A stretch of DNA of 64,000 nucleotides, taken from positions 3,224,001 to 3,288,000 of the forward strand of contig NC_064681.1 of assembly GCF_023278565.1 (NCBI RefSeq), in the 5' to 3' direction. The stretch comes from Colletotrichum lupini. Its lineage: Eukaryota; Ascomycota; Sordariomycetes; Glomerellales; Glomerellaceae. The first letter of the stretch is position 1, and every line of letters starts with the position of its first letter. The position numbers and the translations under genes were made by a program. Below the pieces are notes generated by a model. The model did no database searches. It saw nothing but the letters and a program-made list of their open reading frames with translations, and was not told the DNA's origin. Shown piece by piece: positions 23,836 through 35,693 of this stretch.

Positions 23836-26480
23836 TTAGAAGCCCGTCCAGGCGTCACAATCTTCCAACGAGCGAAGTCCAAACATCTTCTTCGAACCGA
23901 CTTCACTCTGCAAAATGCTTCGTTGAGCACGTTTTCTCATTCCCTCCTCAAATGCCCCAATGTCCTCAGCTGTAGGGGATCCCTGGGCCGCGGCAATTGT
24001 CTTCGCAAGACTGGAAGCATCGCAGATTGCCGTCTGCGCTCCGACCCCGCCACAGGGACTCATGGGATGGATAGCATCCCCGAGCAGGGTCGCCATGGCA
24101 GACGGTGACCATGAGGGGACGTTAGGCACAGAAGACACGACGCGAATCAGAGTCGCCTGCCTCGTATCCTGTTGTTCAAAGACTGACCGAATGGAGGAAT
24201 GCCACTCTTGCGTGATGGACAAACTCAGACGAGCTGCCTCGGCCGCCGCTTGTGCAGAGGTTGAGCTGCTGACCTTGGACGTCGACGTCTCTCCGTCTAG
24301 GCGGAATCGAGCTTCGGGGCCAATGAGAGCCCAGTAAATGTAATCTGCGGGAAGCTGATGCTGAGACCGGCTCACCTCGCTGAAACGGATTGGCTCCAAA
24401 AGCAAAGTCACCGGCGCATCTCCGATGATGCAGGATTGCAGCATCGGTGTTTGGTCAGACACGATGGTCATCCATCTCATGCCCTTCTCGGGGAACTTCT
24501 CTAGGATCTCAGGTGTCATTGGAGTTTTCCCGTAGATACAGGCAGCTCCAGTGTCCCTGATTTTGTGGCTGGGAACGAGATTGCGACGCACAACTGAGTG
24601 CAGGCCGTCTGCACCAACAAGGAATCGGCCTTCTACTGTTTCACCATCCTTGAAAGTAACGGTAACAACGCCTTGATCAACATCTGCCTTGTAGGATGAC
24701 AGCTCTTTGCTGAACTGGATTCGGTCCTCAATACCCGTCATCAGAGCAGTGCGGAAAGCAGCTCTGTCAACGCAGTAGCTGGGGTGAAGGCCAAGTTTTC
24801 CGCTCAACCCACCGCCAGAGCGACTGTTGACCACCAGACCGGTAAATGGGTTAAAGTCGGTTTCCCCGATAGCCAGGGTGGCGCATGATGTCTGAAAAGT
24901 CTGATAGACTTCCTCGGGCAAACTCTCGGCCAGTGCGACGGCAGCGTCTCTGCGAAGCTTGAGGCGGTATCCTTGGGGCCGCGAATCAACCGCGGGATCC
25001 CTTTCAAATACCCGGAAGGGAACGTTGTGCTTTTTCAGTGCCTGGGCCAAGCACAGACCGCTGATGCCAGCGCCCATGATCAGGACTGGCCGGCTTTCCG
25101 TCGCCGGCATAATGGGTTTCTTGATTTGGATGAATTCGTTCGGGCTGCCGGGTGCGGAAGACTGAAGTTGGACGGTCAAAAGCCCCATGACACTGTCGTC
25201 AGGCTGACGCGAGTGTTCGATCTCCATCCCCACGTCATTGAGCAGATTCTTCCAGTTTTCTAACTCTCGCTCTCTAGCGTTGAAGACCTGCATCATCATG
25301 AGATCTCGAACTCTCAGCTGCTGCTCGTGCTGGAGAGTTGTTGATCCTGGGGGCGGGAGAATTGTGTCCATGATCACGATGCGGGCTTTAGGGTTTGCCT
25401 CGAGTGCAGTCCGAAGATTTTGCAAAATAATGCGAGCATCTCTATCAGGCCAGTCGTGGATGATCATGCGAAGGAAGTAGACGTGGGCATCCAAAACTGT
25501 TTGAGGCTTGAAAAAGTCTGAAGACATGAACTGGATGTGCGATTTGACTGCCGGATCGATGCTAGTGTCGGCATCAAATGCCCGCTGAGCAGTCGCAACT
25601 GTCTCTGGCAGATCTTGCACAATGTACTTCAAATGTGGGAATTTGGAGGCAACGTGGACCGCGAGCTGGCCGTGAGAACCGCCCACATCGACAACCTTTG
25701 CGCCCTCTGGCAGCGAGGCCCAGTCGAAACACTCTACGGCATGCGCTAAGCTCCAAGGCCGGGAGGCTGTGACATTGCGCATATAGCTCGAAAACACAGA
25801 TGTGAGGTCTGGGTTCTTTCGAATGTGGTCAAAGAACGGATCTGTAGTATTCTCGGCAACGTTGAAAGCTGTCTGATTCTTGGCGTCCGTGTCGCCCCAG
25901 CGGCGAGTTGCTTCAGGGAACTTGTACGCGACTGGCATCGAGTAGTTCATCATCCAGCGGGCCCAGCTCATGAAGTTCTCGTCGCGAACAAGCAAGGCCG
26001 ACGACCGGCTGTGTGAGACGTGGCCGGATGTAGGCTCTTCCAGGAAACCGTTGAGCACAGCCATCCGAGCAACACCTTTGAGGTGCTTCTCGGGAACGCC
26101 CGCTTTGGCTGCCAACACCGCGTATGCAATCGAGCCGTCTTGAGGGAGGTGTTGTAGGACATCGAGATCCACAAGCCATCGGACGCAAGTTAACTCTTGG
26201 TACTGTGAAAAGTAATTGTTAGTTGCGAATGTTAATCGCAAAGGATGGTATAGATGCTTACCTCATTGGCCAGGTGGTCAAGGTACTCTTCAGGCATAGT
26301 CGCCAGTTGGAGAAGTTTCATTGCCGACTCCATGAGCTTTTTGCGAGGATTATGAACAGCCTTCGACTTGTCCTCGAAAGGACTGGCCGCAATCGATCCA
26401 TTGTCTGATTGACGGAGAAGCTCAGCTCCGTGAGACGCAATCGAGTCCAGTGAACTCCTCAGTCTCTGATAGAAGTCCAT
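23836..26480 (-). CDS. Fused O-methyltransferase / FAD-dependent monooxygenase (CTB3-like)
   Basis: A single protein of 861 residues carries two enzymes: an N-terminal SAM O-methyltransferase and a C-terminal PHBH-type flavin monooxygenase. The start is ATG at 26480; the frame upstream opens only at TTG. One 59-nt intron (26203-26261, GTAAGC..CACAG) joins residue 73 (HLANE) to YQELTCVRW. The methyltransferase SAM motif DVGGSHGQ begins at residue 245 with HDWPD downstream. The FAD Rossmann motif GAGISG starts at residue 450, and GDAIHPMSPCGG lies near the end. This fusion is known from CTB3 of the cercosporin pathway and its perylenequinone relatives, where it methylates and oxidatively decarboxylates the nor-toralactone stage. 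It is divergently transcribed from the PKS. Confidence 0.92.
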
Positions 26481-26704
26481 TGCAACGAGTGTAATATGAG
26501 GGGCCCTGACTGACGGGATAAATTGTGGCAAAGGGATGCGGGAAGACTACCAATTCATCACACATCACTCGCGAGGAATTGGACGATTTACATTTTAAAG
26601 CAGCCTCCAACTTCTAGGCTCGGGTGGTTTGACGATTTACAAAGTGTGGTGTTTGGATTCAATTGCTCTGTGCCAAGGAAAAGCTTCCCGAGACAGCTGC
26701 CCAA

Positions 26705-26722
26705 AGCGATCCGCGGATCGCT
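26705..26722. promoter_or_regulatory. 18-bp perfect palindrome, candidate Zn2Cys6 operator
   Basis: AGCGATCCGCGGATCGCT reads identically on both strands and centres on CCGCGG, which contains two inverted CGG triplets. It lies 225 bp upstream of the fused gene start and about 1.5 kb from the PKS start. Binding by the pathway regulator is inferred. Confidence 0.4.
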
Positions 26723-26776
26723 AATCAATCTAGTTGTGTGTGCGAGTCCGAGCTGTTTGGGTGGCTCGGGGTATAC

Positions 26777-26797
26777 TTACCGTCATTTTGACGGTAA
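26777..26797. promoter_or_regulatory. Inverted repeat TTACCGTCA/TGACGGTAA
   Basis: Nine-base arms separated by three T residues. A related perfect palindrome TTACCGGTAA follows at 26827-26836. Their proximity in the divergent promoter suggests a protein-binding site; the factor is unknown. Confidence 0.35.
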
Positions 26798-28189
26798 ACG
26801 AAGATCTACCAATCGTGTAGAGCCAATTACCGGTAAAAGTGGAACCCGTAGGGGCAGGTTCCCGAGGTCGTCCCGACAGTGAAACTCGCGAATGCCAAAC
26901 TTCAATTCCCCGGTCAGCAAAAGGTTGAGAGTCTACAATGGGTAGACTAGTTTCTGACTGTCGGAGATCATGTTGTCGGAGCTTTTTTACTTGAGCGAGG
27001 CCAAATCGGGCATACTCCTGCTGAGCCAGAGTCTCCTTTCATGGCTTGCCGCTTGCCGAAGCCCTAGACAACAATGTTGTTTGTAGAAGTCACTAGACAT
27101 AGCAAATTCCTAGTGAAGAGGAAATCAGCGAAGTTAGTAGGTAGAATGATTTGGCCAGTAAGTCGGGTTTTGAAACTACCCGTGGAGAGAAGCTGGTCTA
27201 TAGCGAGGGAGGAGCCTATACCGGCTGTACATCGGAGAATGTTCAGCGTGCTGTGAGGAAAGCCTCGAGTCAGTTTAGTTTACCTTTCTTTGACAGATTA
27301 CTTGCGTCTTGCATGGTATGAAAAACGTGAAAATTGAGTTGGGTGATGTAATCCACACGTGTAGAGAAAGTTGAGTTTGGCGCTTTTTTCGACTGAACAA
27401 CGATCCAGAAGATTTACTAGTCGATTTCGATCCAGGTCGACTAGGCTCGTGCTCTCTATGTTACACATGTTGTATTATGACGCCCTATAATTGCTTGTAC
27501 TCGTCGATCCGGGTGGGATAAGTCAATATCACAGACATCGAGGCTAGTAATGGACCATTGAGAATGTGTACGACATGTGTAGAATTGGCAACACTTGCAC
27601 GTTCCCGAGAGACCCTAGGTCCACCGGGCCTTACCGATGCCCCGGAACACGCAACCGTGTCTCAGGTGTTGATCGAACGGTGACTTACCGGCCTAATCAA
27701 GACATCTCATAGCTGTCAGGTAGCAATCTTACCTGTGCCCGAGATGACACAATGTCTCCGTGCCTTACCAGCCCGCCGGTTCCCAGGCCAGGCTGCTAAT
27801 CTCACCTGAACGATGATAGGCCGAACATGGAAATGCCGTGGCTTTGTCTGAGAGGTGGGAGACAGAGCTATACGAGCTTGCCTTTCCCGGCTTATACGAT
27901 TACCGATCGGGACATTCTGAAACGATTATGACGATTCATCATGACGATTGGGATATAACATGACCAGCTTGGCAACCTCGTATAGTCGTTCTTGGAAGCA
28001 CACTCAACTGCACAGCCTCTTCTACACTCAACTGTACTCGGCCTATCATTCTCTAGACCAAAGGTTTTCTCTGAACTCTCGATCTGAGTTGTTGATTCAT
28101 CTGAACCATTTTCATTCTCACCAATCCTCTCTTCTATCTTGGCAATCACTACCCAGCCTTGTTCTATTTTCAACTCAGACTCCTCCAAC

Positions 28190-31100
28190 ATGTCGGGTCA
28201 AGATCAAGTACTCGCCTATGTCTTTGGCGACCAAACACATGACATCGCAGACACGCTGCGTAGTCTGGTACAATCTCACCATGATCCACTCGTGATCGAC
28301 TTCCTTGAGCGAAGCTGTGGAGTGCTGAAACACGAAGTTGCCCGCCTATCTCCAGAGCAACAGGCGCGATGCCCACGCTTCGCTACCTTGGCAGATCTCC
28401 TGTCATCATACCGTTCCGGTACCCTCAACCCCTGTCTTGTACAAGCCTTGACATGTATTACACAACTTGGCCTCTTCATCCGTCAACATAGCAGCGGATG
28501 TCAAGTCTATCCCACACCCGAGAACAGCCTCTTGGCCGGAATCTGTACCGGTGCCTTGGCTGCTGCGGCCGTGAGCTGTGCTCATAGCGCCCCTAGTCTT
28601 CTCTCACCCGCGCTTCACGCCGTTGCTGTTGCCGTTCGCTTGGGCGCGCTCGCATGGGACGTCGCTGATAGAATCACCAACAAGCATGAGATATCCGATT
28701 CTACCAGCACGTTCGATTCGTGGTCTCGCGCCGTGACTGGATCCAGCCCGAAGATTCTTGCCGACGCTCTGCTGCAATACGCTGCTGAAGCTGGCCTGCC
28801 CGTGACGACTACCCCGTATATTTCAGCCATTATCGGGCCTAATCAAGCAACCGTCTCTGGACCGCCCGGAGTTCTCTCCAATTTCTTGGCCTCAGACATC
28901 GGCAAGTCAGTTGCACCTACGTCAGCCTCGCTGCGCATCACTTCCCCATACCATTCTGCACTATTCTACAGTGAGCACGATATCGAGCAAGTCCTTGCTA
29001 GTGTTCCACTGAGTAGCTCGTCTCTGGCTCGCATTCCTGTCATCTCCACCAGCACCGAGGGCCAAGTGCACTCCACTAAGGCAAGCCTCCGAGATGCGCT
29101 CGAGCAAGCTGCTCGTGACTGTCTTGAGAGACAGATGGCGCTTGAGCAATTGCCGGTCCGTATAGCTGAGCATGTTAGACGTTCGGCTAAGACGACGACG
29201 GACAGCATCACAGATGTGATTATTCAGCCTTTTGCATTCCACAGCACGGATCGCCTTGTCTCCCCTGTTCGTCGACTTCTACCGTCAGATTCCTACTGTG
29301 TACAAGAGAGGTCCCCTCTAGCTGCTGAAGAGCTTGCCTCGCTGGCAGGCAATGGTGCTCTCGGTGCCGATGGTGGTGCTTCGAAGTCTCCTATCGCCAT
29401 CCTTGCTGCTTCCGGCAGATTCCCTGGCAATGCTGATACCATGGACGCATTCTGGGATATCCTCCACAAGGGTGTCGATACTCACGAGATGGTTCCAGCC
29501 TCTCGATGGAACGCCTCTGCTCACGTTGGAGACACATCTGTGAAAAACGTCTCTGGCACCGGCTTTGGTTGCTGGCTGCATCAGGCACCGCAGTTCGATG
29601 CAGCCTTTTTCAATATGTCGCCCCGTGAGGCCGCACAAGTCGATCCTGCCCAGCGCCTTGCACTCTTGACTGCCGCCGAGGCTCTCGAGAAGGCGGGAAT
29701 CGTGCCGAACCGTACTCCGTCTACTCAGAAGCACCGCGTAGGTGTATGGTTTGGTGCCACTAGCAACGACTGGATGGAGACAAACAGTGCGCAAAACATC
29801 GATACCTACTTCATTCCCGGCGGCAACCGTGCATTCATTCCGGGTCGCATCAACTATCATTTTAAATTTAGCGGTCCCAGTTACACTATCGACACTGCTT
29901 GCAGCTCTAGCTTGGCTGCGCTGCACTTGGCATGCAATGCTCTGTGGCGCGGCGAGGTTGACACCGCCATTGTTGGAGGTACCAATGTCCTCACCAATCC
30001 TGATATGACGGCTGGTCTGGACAGAGGCCACTTCCTCTCCCGTACCGGCAACTGTAAGACATTTGACGATGACGCTGACGGATACTGCCGCGGCGAAGCA
30101 GTTGTCACGATCATCCTTAAGCGACTGGATGACGCCCAGAAGGACAAGGACCCTATTGAGGCTTGCATCTTGGGGGTCGCCACGAACCACAATGCCGAAG
30201 CAGAGTCCATCACTAGACCCCATGCCGCTGCTCAGAAGGACCTATTTGAGCATATACTTGCCGAGACCAAGGTCAGCTCCAACGACATCAGCTACGTTGA
30301 GATGCACGGTACGGGTACGCAGGCTGGCGACGCAGGGGAGACCACTTCCGTTGTGACGACCTTGTCTCCGCTGACGGCTCGCGGCACATCAGTCCGCCCA
30401 GCTACCAACCCTCTCCATATTGGTGCCGTTAAGTCCAATGTCGGCCATGGCGAAGCTGCTGCTGGAGTCACCAGTCTTGCCAAGGTCCTCATGATGATGA
30501 AACACTCGACCATTCCTCCTCACATTGGTATCAAGACCAAGATCAACCACAAGTTGCCAGATCTTCAAGCTCGTAACACTCGCATTGCTACTGTCGCGAC
30601 CCCTTGGGTCAGGCCCGCGAATGACAGCCGCCGAGTGTTGCTGAACAACTTCTCTGCCGCAGGCGGCAACACCGCTATCGTCCTGGAAGACGCTCCTGTC
30701 TTCAACAATTACACCGGCCCCGACCCGAGACGCCATCACGTCGTGACGCTCTCCGCTAAGACGGGCGAATCCTTAGTCTCTAATCTTGGCAACCTTCTTC
30801 AATGGCTCGATGGTGCGGCACCGCGTGAAGACCCCAATCTCCTCGCAAAGCTCTCTTATACCACCACCGCCCGCCGTATGCACCATCGGTACAGAGTTGC
30901 TGTGACTGCTACTAGTATTCCCCAACTCAAGTCGTCGCTGCAGAAAGAGCTCGATGCCCGTAGCGGAGGAGAGAAGATTCTGCCTGCCCCGGCCAAAACA
31001 CCCGGCTTCGTATTTACTTTCACAGGCCAAGGCTCACCACACGCTGGTATGGGTGCGGACTTGTACGCCCGGTTCGCTTCATTCAAGAACAACTTACAGC

Positions 31101-34100
31101 GCTACAACCACTTGTGCGTCCAGATGGGCCTGCCGTCGATTCTTCCTCTATTTGAGGAGCGGGACTATTTTAGCCGTGCTTCGCTTACTGCCCTCCAGTT
31201 GGCGCACGTCTCTTTCCAGATGGCTCTTTGCAAGCTCTGGGAGTCCTTTGGCATCACCCCCAAGGCAGTCGTCGGTCACAGTCTTGGAGAGTACGCCGCT
31301 CTTTATGCCGCCGGTGCTCTTTCTCAAGCCGACGTCCTCTACTTGGTAGGAAAGCGATCTCAGCTGATGGAGGAGCACTTAGCCCAGGGAACGCACGCCA
31401 TGCTCGTCGTTATGGCTGAAGAGGCTACAGTCCTCGCTGCTATTCCTGGTGTTGTCGGTCGCGACCTCGAGGTCTCGTGCCGCAACAGGAAGCACAACAT
31501 CGTTCTCGGCGGAACCATTGCGCATGTCAAGGAAGCCCGGACCATTCTCGAGTCGAAGGGCATGCGCTGCCATGTTCTCGACACTGCACACGCTTTCCAC
31601 ACCTCTCAGGTTGACCCTATCCTTGCTCAGTTCCGGAAGATTGCAAAGGGTATTCACATTTGTCGCCCTACGATCCCAGTTATCTCGCCTACTCTGAGCA
31701 AGGTGCTTCGCGAGGCCACTGATTTCAGCGAGGGCTACTTTGTTGAGCATTGCAGAAAGCCGGTCAACATCATGCAGGCCGCATCTGTCGCCAAGGCAGA
31801 AGGCATCTTGGATGAGCGCACTATCGCCATTGAGATTGGTCCCGCGCCTGTTGTTGCTCCTATGGTTAAGGAAGTCGTTGGATCTACGATGCAGACGTTC
31901 GCATCTGCACACAAGACTATTGATACCTGGCAACTGATGACCGATGCCTTCTCCGGCATGTATGCGGCTGGGGCCAACGTCGAATGGTCTAGATACCATG
32001 CCGACTTCCCAGAGTGCCAGCAGGTTCTTCAACTGCCCTCCTACGGATGGACTCTCAAGGAGTACTGGATGCAGTACACCAATGACTGGAGTCTCCGCAA
32101 AGGTGATGCTCCCATTATCATGGGGCCTGCCAACTTGGCCTTCTCGTCGATTTACAACGTGGTCAAGAACACTCTTCAGTCAAGCTCTGACGGCGAGGTG
32201 GTCGTCGATCTCGACCTCAACGCTGACGATGTTCATTCCATGGCTCAAGGTCACAAGGTCTACTACGGTGTAGCTCTATGCACTCCTTCCGTCTATGCAG
32301 ACATTGCTCAGATGATTGGCAAGTATGTCAAGCAAATCACAGGCATGGACGTCGACGCAGTCGGAACCGAGGTGGCAGAGATGCACATCCAGAGTGCTCT
32401 CGTCGCCAATGATGTCGGACTCAAGCAAGTCCTTCGCACCGAGGCAAAGTTTGATGCGGCGAAGAAGTCTCTCTTCTGTACATTCTCTACCCTCGACGGC
32501 AACGACAAAACCATGGAGCAGCATGCCAACTGTTCAATCCGCTTCACCGAAATCGATGAGACCAAGTCTCAGTTCGCTCAGGCTGTTTCGGATGCAAAGA
32601 TTCGCATGAAGGCCATCCAGGCGCAGGTCGGAGGAGATGAGAGCACTTTCCGGTTCAGCAAATCGATGATCTACAAGATGGTTGGTCAGCTTGCCGATTT
32701 CGACCCCAAGTATCGCGGCCTGTCTGCCATCACTCTCAGCAACAACACCTACGAAGCTGCAGGTACTGTATCATTCAAGGGCATCCCTGACAATGGAAAG
32801 TGGTTCTCCAATCCCGCTTTCCTGGACTCCATCTCTCAATTAGCTGGCTTTGTTATGAACGCCAATGAGTCTGTCGATCTTGACAAGGAGCTTTTTGTCA
32901 ACCATGGATGGGAGTCGATGAAGCTATTCACTCCTAAGCTCGATGCGAACATGACCTACCACTCATATGTGAAGATGACTGAGGGCAAGGACAAACTGTG
33001 GTCTGGAGATGTTATCATCTTCGATCAGAATCAGAACCTCATCGGAATCCTTGGTGGGGTTGCGTTACAGGGAGTCCCCAAACGCCTTATGGACTACATC
33101 ATCAATTCGGCCATGAAGAAGGTCTCGGGTGGCTTCTCATCGGCAAAGTCTCAAACGCAACCACTACAGCCCCAGGCAATCGTCACTTCGGACATGAAGG
33201 CAACCTTTGGAGACATTTCTCTGGCCGAGTCTCAAGCTGCTCCCACTGCGCAACAAGCTGCAGAAGACTCCTGGCCTGTGGCTCTCAAAGTCTTGGCTGA
33301 AGAGAGTGGTCTTGATGAGAAGGAGCTGGCCGACGATGTCGCCCTCGCTGACATTGGTATCGACTCGCTTTTGTCACTTGTGATTTGCGGCAGACTGCGC
33401 GACGAGCTTGACGTTGATCTTCCAGAACGGGCACTATTTGAGGAGTGTCTCACTGTTGGCGACATTAGGATGCGTGTTTCTGGCACCGCGATGTCGTCGA
33501 CAGAGTCCTCTGGGCATGAGAGCGACATCACAAGCGTTGAATCTGACAATGCTTCGTCGGTGGGCTCGCCTGATCTCGACAACTTGGCGTCGCCTTTCTC
33601 CGCTGCCATGACGCCAATCAATGGGCTTGATACCCCTGGTTCTTATTTTGAGGTCATCGACATGAGCGCTGGAGACTTCAAGGGCCAAGCCGTTCCATCG
33701 ACTCCTATCGTGTCTACAATTCCACCGGCGTGGTCAATGTACCTCCAAGGTTCCCGCACGAAAGCCAAGGAGACTCTTTTCCTTTTCCCGGATGGCTGTG
33801 GAGTAGCCACTTCCTACTTGAGTCTTCCGACTATCTCGCCGACTACGGCACTTGTTGGCTTCAATTCGCCATTTGCAAAGTAAGTAATAACGTGCTTATT
33901 TCTGCCACTCTGATTCAATACTAACAAGTCTCCCTATAGAACTCCCAGCCGAATGTGCGACCATACTCTTCGAGAGGTTCTACAGTCCTACATCGCCGGC
34001 CTCCGTCAGAAGCAATCCCGTGGCCCCTACCGTCTCGGAGGTTGGTCAGCGGGCGGTATTCTCGCCTACGCAGTGACCCAAGAACTCATTGCCGCCGGCG

Positions 34101-34600
34101 AGGAAGTCACCTCTCTCACGCTTATTGACTCTCCCCCGCCCAACAACGGCCTGGATCACCTGCCTGACAGATTCTACGACCACTGCAACAAGGTCGGCAT
34201 CTTCCGCAACGAGATGCGTCGCGGCGCGGAGCAGTCTGAACCGCCCGAGTGGTTGATGCCTCACTTCCGCGCCTCAACTGAACTTCTGCATGACTATCAT
34301 GCGCCCGCCATGTCACCCGAGGCGGCCAGAAAGTTACACGTAAATATCATCTGGGCAGGGGAGTGCGCTTTTGATGGGGTTCGGTACCCGACTTTGCCGC
34401 CTGCCATGATGGAAGGCGAGGATTGTGAGGGGATGAAGTTCCTCACTGAGAAGAGGAAAAATTTCGGACCCGGGGAGTGGGCTTTGCTGTTCCCCGGTGC
34501 GTCTATTGCGACTACGGTCATTGAGCGGGAGCATCACTTCAGCATGATGCGAGGTAGCGGCGCAGACAGATTGGTCGACGCTATCAGACGGGGTCTCTGA
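28190..34600 (+). CDS. Non-reducing iterative polyketide synthase, SAT-KS-AT-PT-ACP-TE (CTB1-like)
   Basis: This is the core enzyme, building an aromatic polyketide from acetyl/malonyl units; for this family in cercosporin-type clusters the product is nor-toralactone. The start is ATG at 28190 (the frame above it opens at TTG). One 60-nt intron (33880-33939) restores a Lys codon, giving 2,116 residues. Catalytic features: SAT GICTG with Cys119; KS DTACSSS with Cys571; AT GHSLGE with Ser1031; PT His1355 and Asp1546; ACP GIDSL with Ser1726; TE GWSAG with Ser1933 and His2096. A Ser-rich linker joins ACP to TE. I see only one ACP, whereas CTB1 is reported with two; the shorter length agrees. There are no KR, DH or ER domains, as expected for the class. 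Confidence 0.95.
33880..33939 (+). other. Intron of the PKS gene
   Basis: GTAAGT..TATAG with CTAAC branch-like sequence. Removing it joins the Ser-rich linker to the thioesterase domain in frame. Confidence 0.88.
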
Positions 34601-35693
34601 ATTCACTTTGTTTCATTCTTTCGTTCATCACTATACTATTCTTCCTGGAGTTCAGGGCGAGGGGATCTTTACTTTCAGAAGGCGTTTGGTTGGCATGTCG
34701 AAGTAGTCCGTTCGGTGGAAGAATCGCCGATTTGATGCTTGATCGATCACATAACAGTCTTGAACTTTCCTTTGTAGAGCATCGGAGCTTCCTGTAAATA
34801 CAGTCTAGAATGTGTCTTCCCTTTTTACATTAGTCTTCTATCTAGAAACTCTCAGGTTCACACCATGTGCTTCCGGTATTGAATTTCAAGTTATGACCGT
34901 GTCGGGATCGGCCATCGAATTTCTGTCAAGGATAGCAGTACGCCTTAAAGTCTTAAAGTGGTCAAGGTAACTTCTTCGCGACGCGAATCTAATCGATGAA
35001 CGATCTATTTTTTCCTGATCGTCCAAAACCTGACAAAAGCAGACAATGCGTTTATTCTTGACTGTCATTAACTTCTCGGTCACGAAGCTGGAAGCAAGAC
35101 TTTGATACGCTCGCTACTCTCAAACATCCGAGTGGGGAGACTCGACGGAAACTGACATCAACTCTATCCTGACTCTATCCCAAATCGAACATGGAATAGT
35201 AATCGTTCGCATAGGGTTTCGGAATTCGAAAGCACAGATAGCAATACTTACTTTCGGTTATCGAATCCGAATCCGGACATACTTCGGGCTTTTGCGATAC
35301 CGAATTGGGATCGTGCTCATAGTTCATCGCGATTTTTGACGCTTTTGTGGGATGATTGAGAGTAGGACTAAGCTGAGTACAGCCAACGTGAAACAGTCAA
35401 ACAGTAATCATATTAGACACCTAGATACAGCATGAATTCATACTGATGAATACATCAATCGACTTAACTCTAATCACGGCAAAACAGTCGTTGCTCGAGC
35501 AGTATTTAGGAAGGTAATTGTTCGCTAGATTTTACTCAATTTAGGTAGTAGCTAAATACACACGTAGAAATTCTTCCACATTTGATGCCCATTGGTCTCG
35601 ATCAACGTAACGAAATGCCAGGAAAGTGAAGTTCATGAGAAACTTTACGCGTTCTCTAAGTTTAACTAGCAATGTGTAGTCCTCACGTCGTCA
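34601..35693. other. Intergenic region between PKS and FAD oxidase 3' ends
   Basis: Convergent 3' flanks, about 1.1 kb, comparatively AT-rich. I see no coding region or RNA gene. Confidence 0.5.

Larger units (their letters stand above)
26481..28189. promoter_or_regulatory. Divergent promoter region between the fused gene and the PKS
   Basis: 1.7 kb without a credible gene. It contains an 18-bp perfect palindrome with a CCGCGG centre (26705-26722), an inverted repeat TTACCGTCA-ttt-TGACGGTAA (26777-26797), the palindrome TTACCGGTAA (26827-26836), and three TTCCCGAG sites (26685, 26859, 27602). CCG/CGG palindromes are typical Zn2Cys6 targets, so co-regulation of the two genes by the regulator at 1133 is a reasonable inference. 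Confidence 0.6.

Noticed and set aside
26481..28189. Canonical AflR sites TCG-N5-CGA in the PKS promoter
   Set aside because: Only near matches with a different spacer (for example TCGATTTCGA) were seen, so no AflR-type site is claimed.
29318..30223. 301-codon open frame antisense to the PKS ketosynthase region
   Set aside because: It mirrors the codon bias of the PKS frame and has no recognisable domain; the plus strand encodes invariant KS motifs here.
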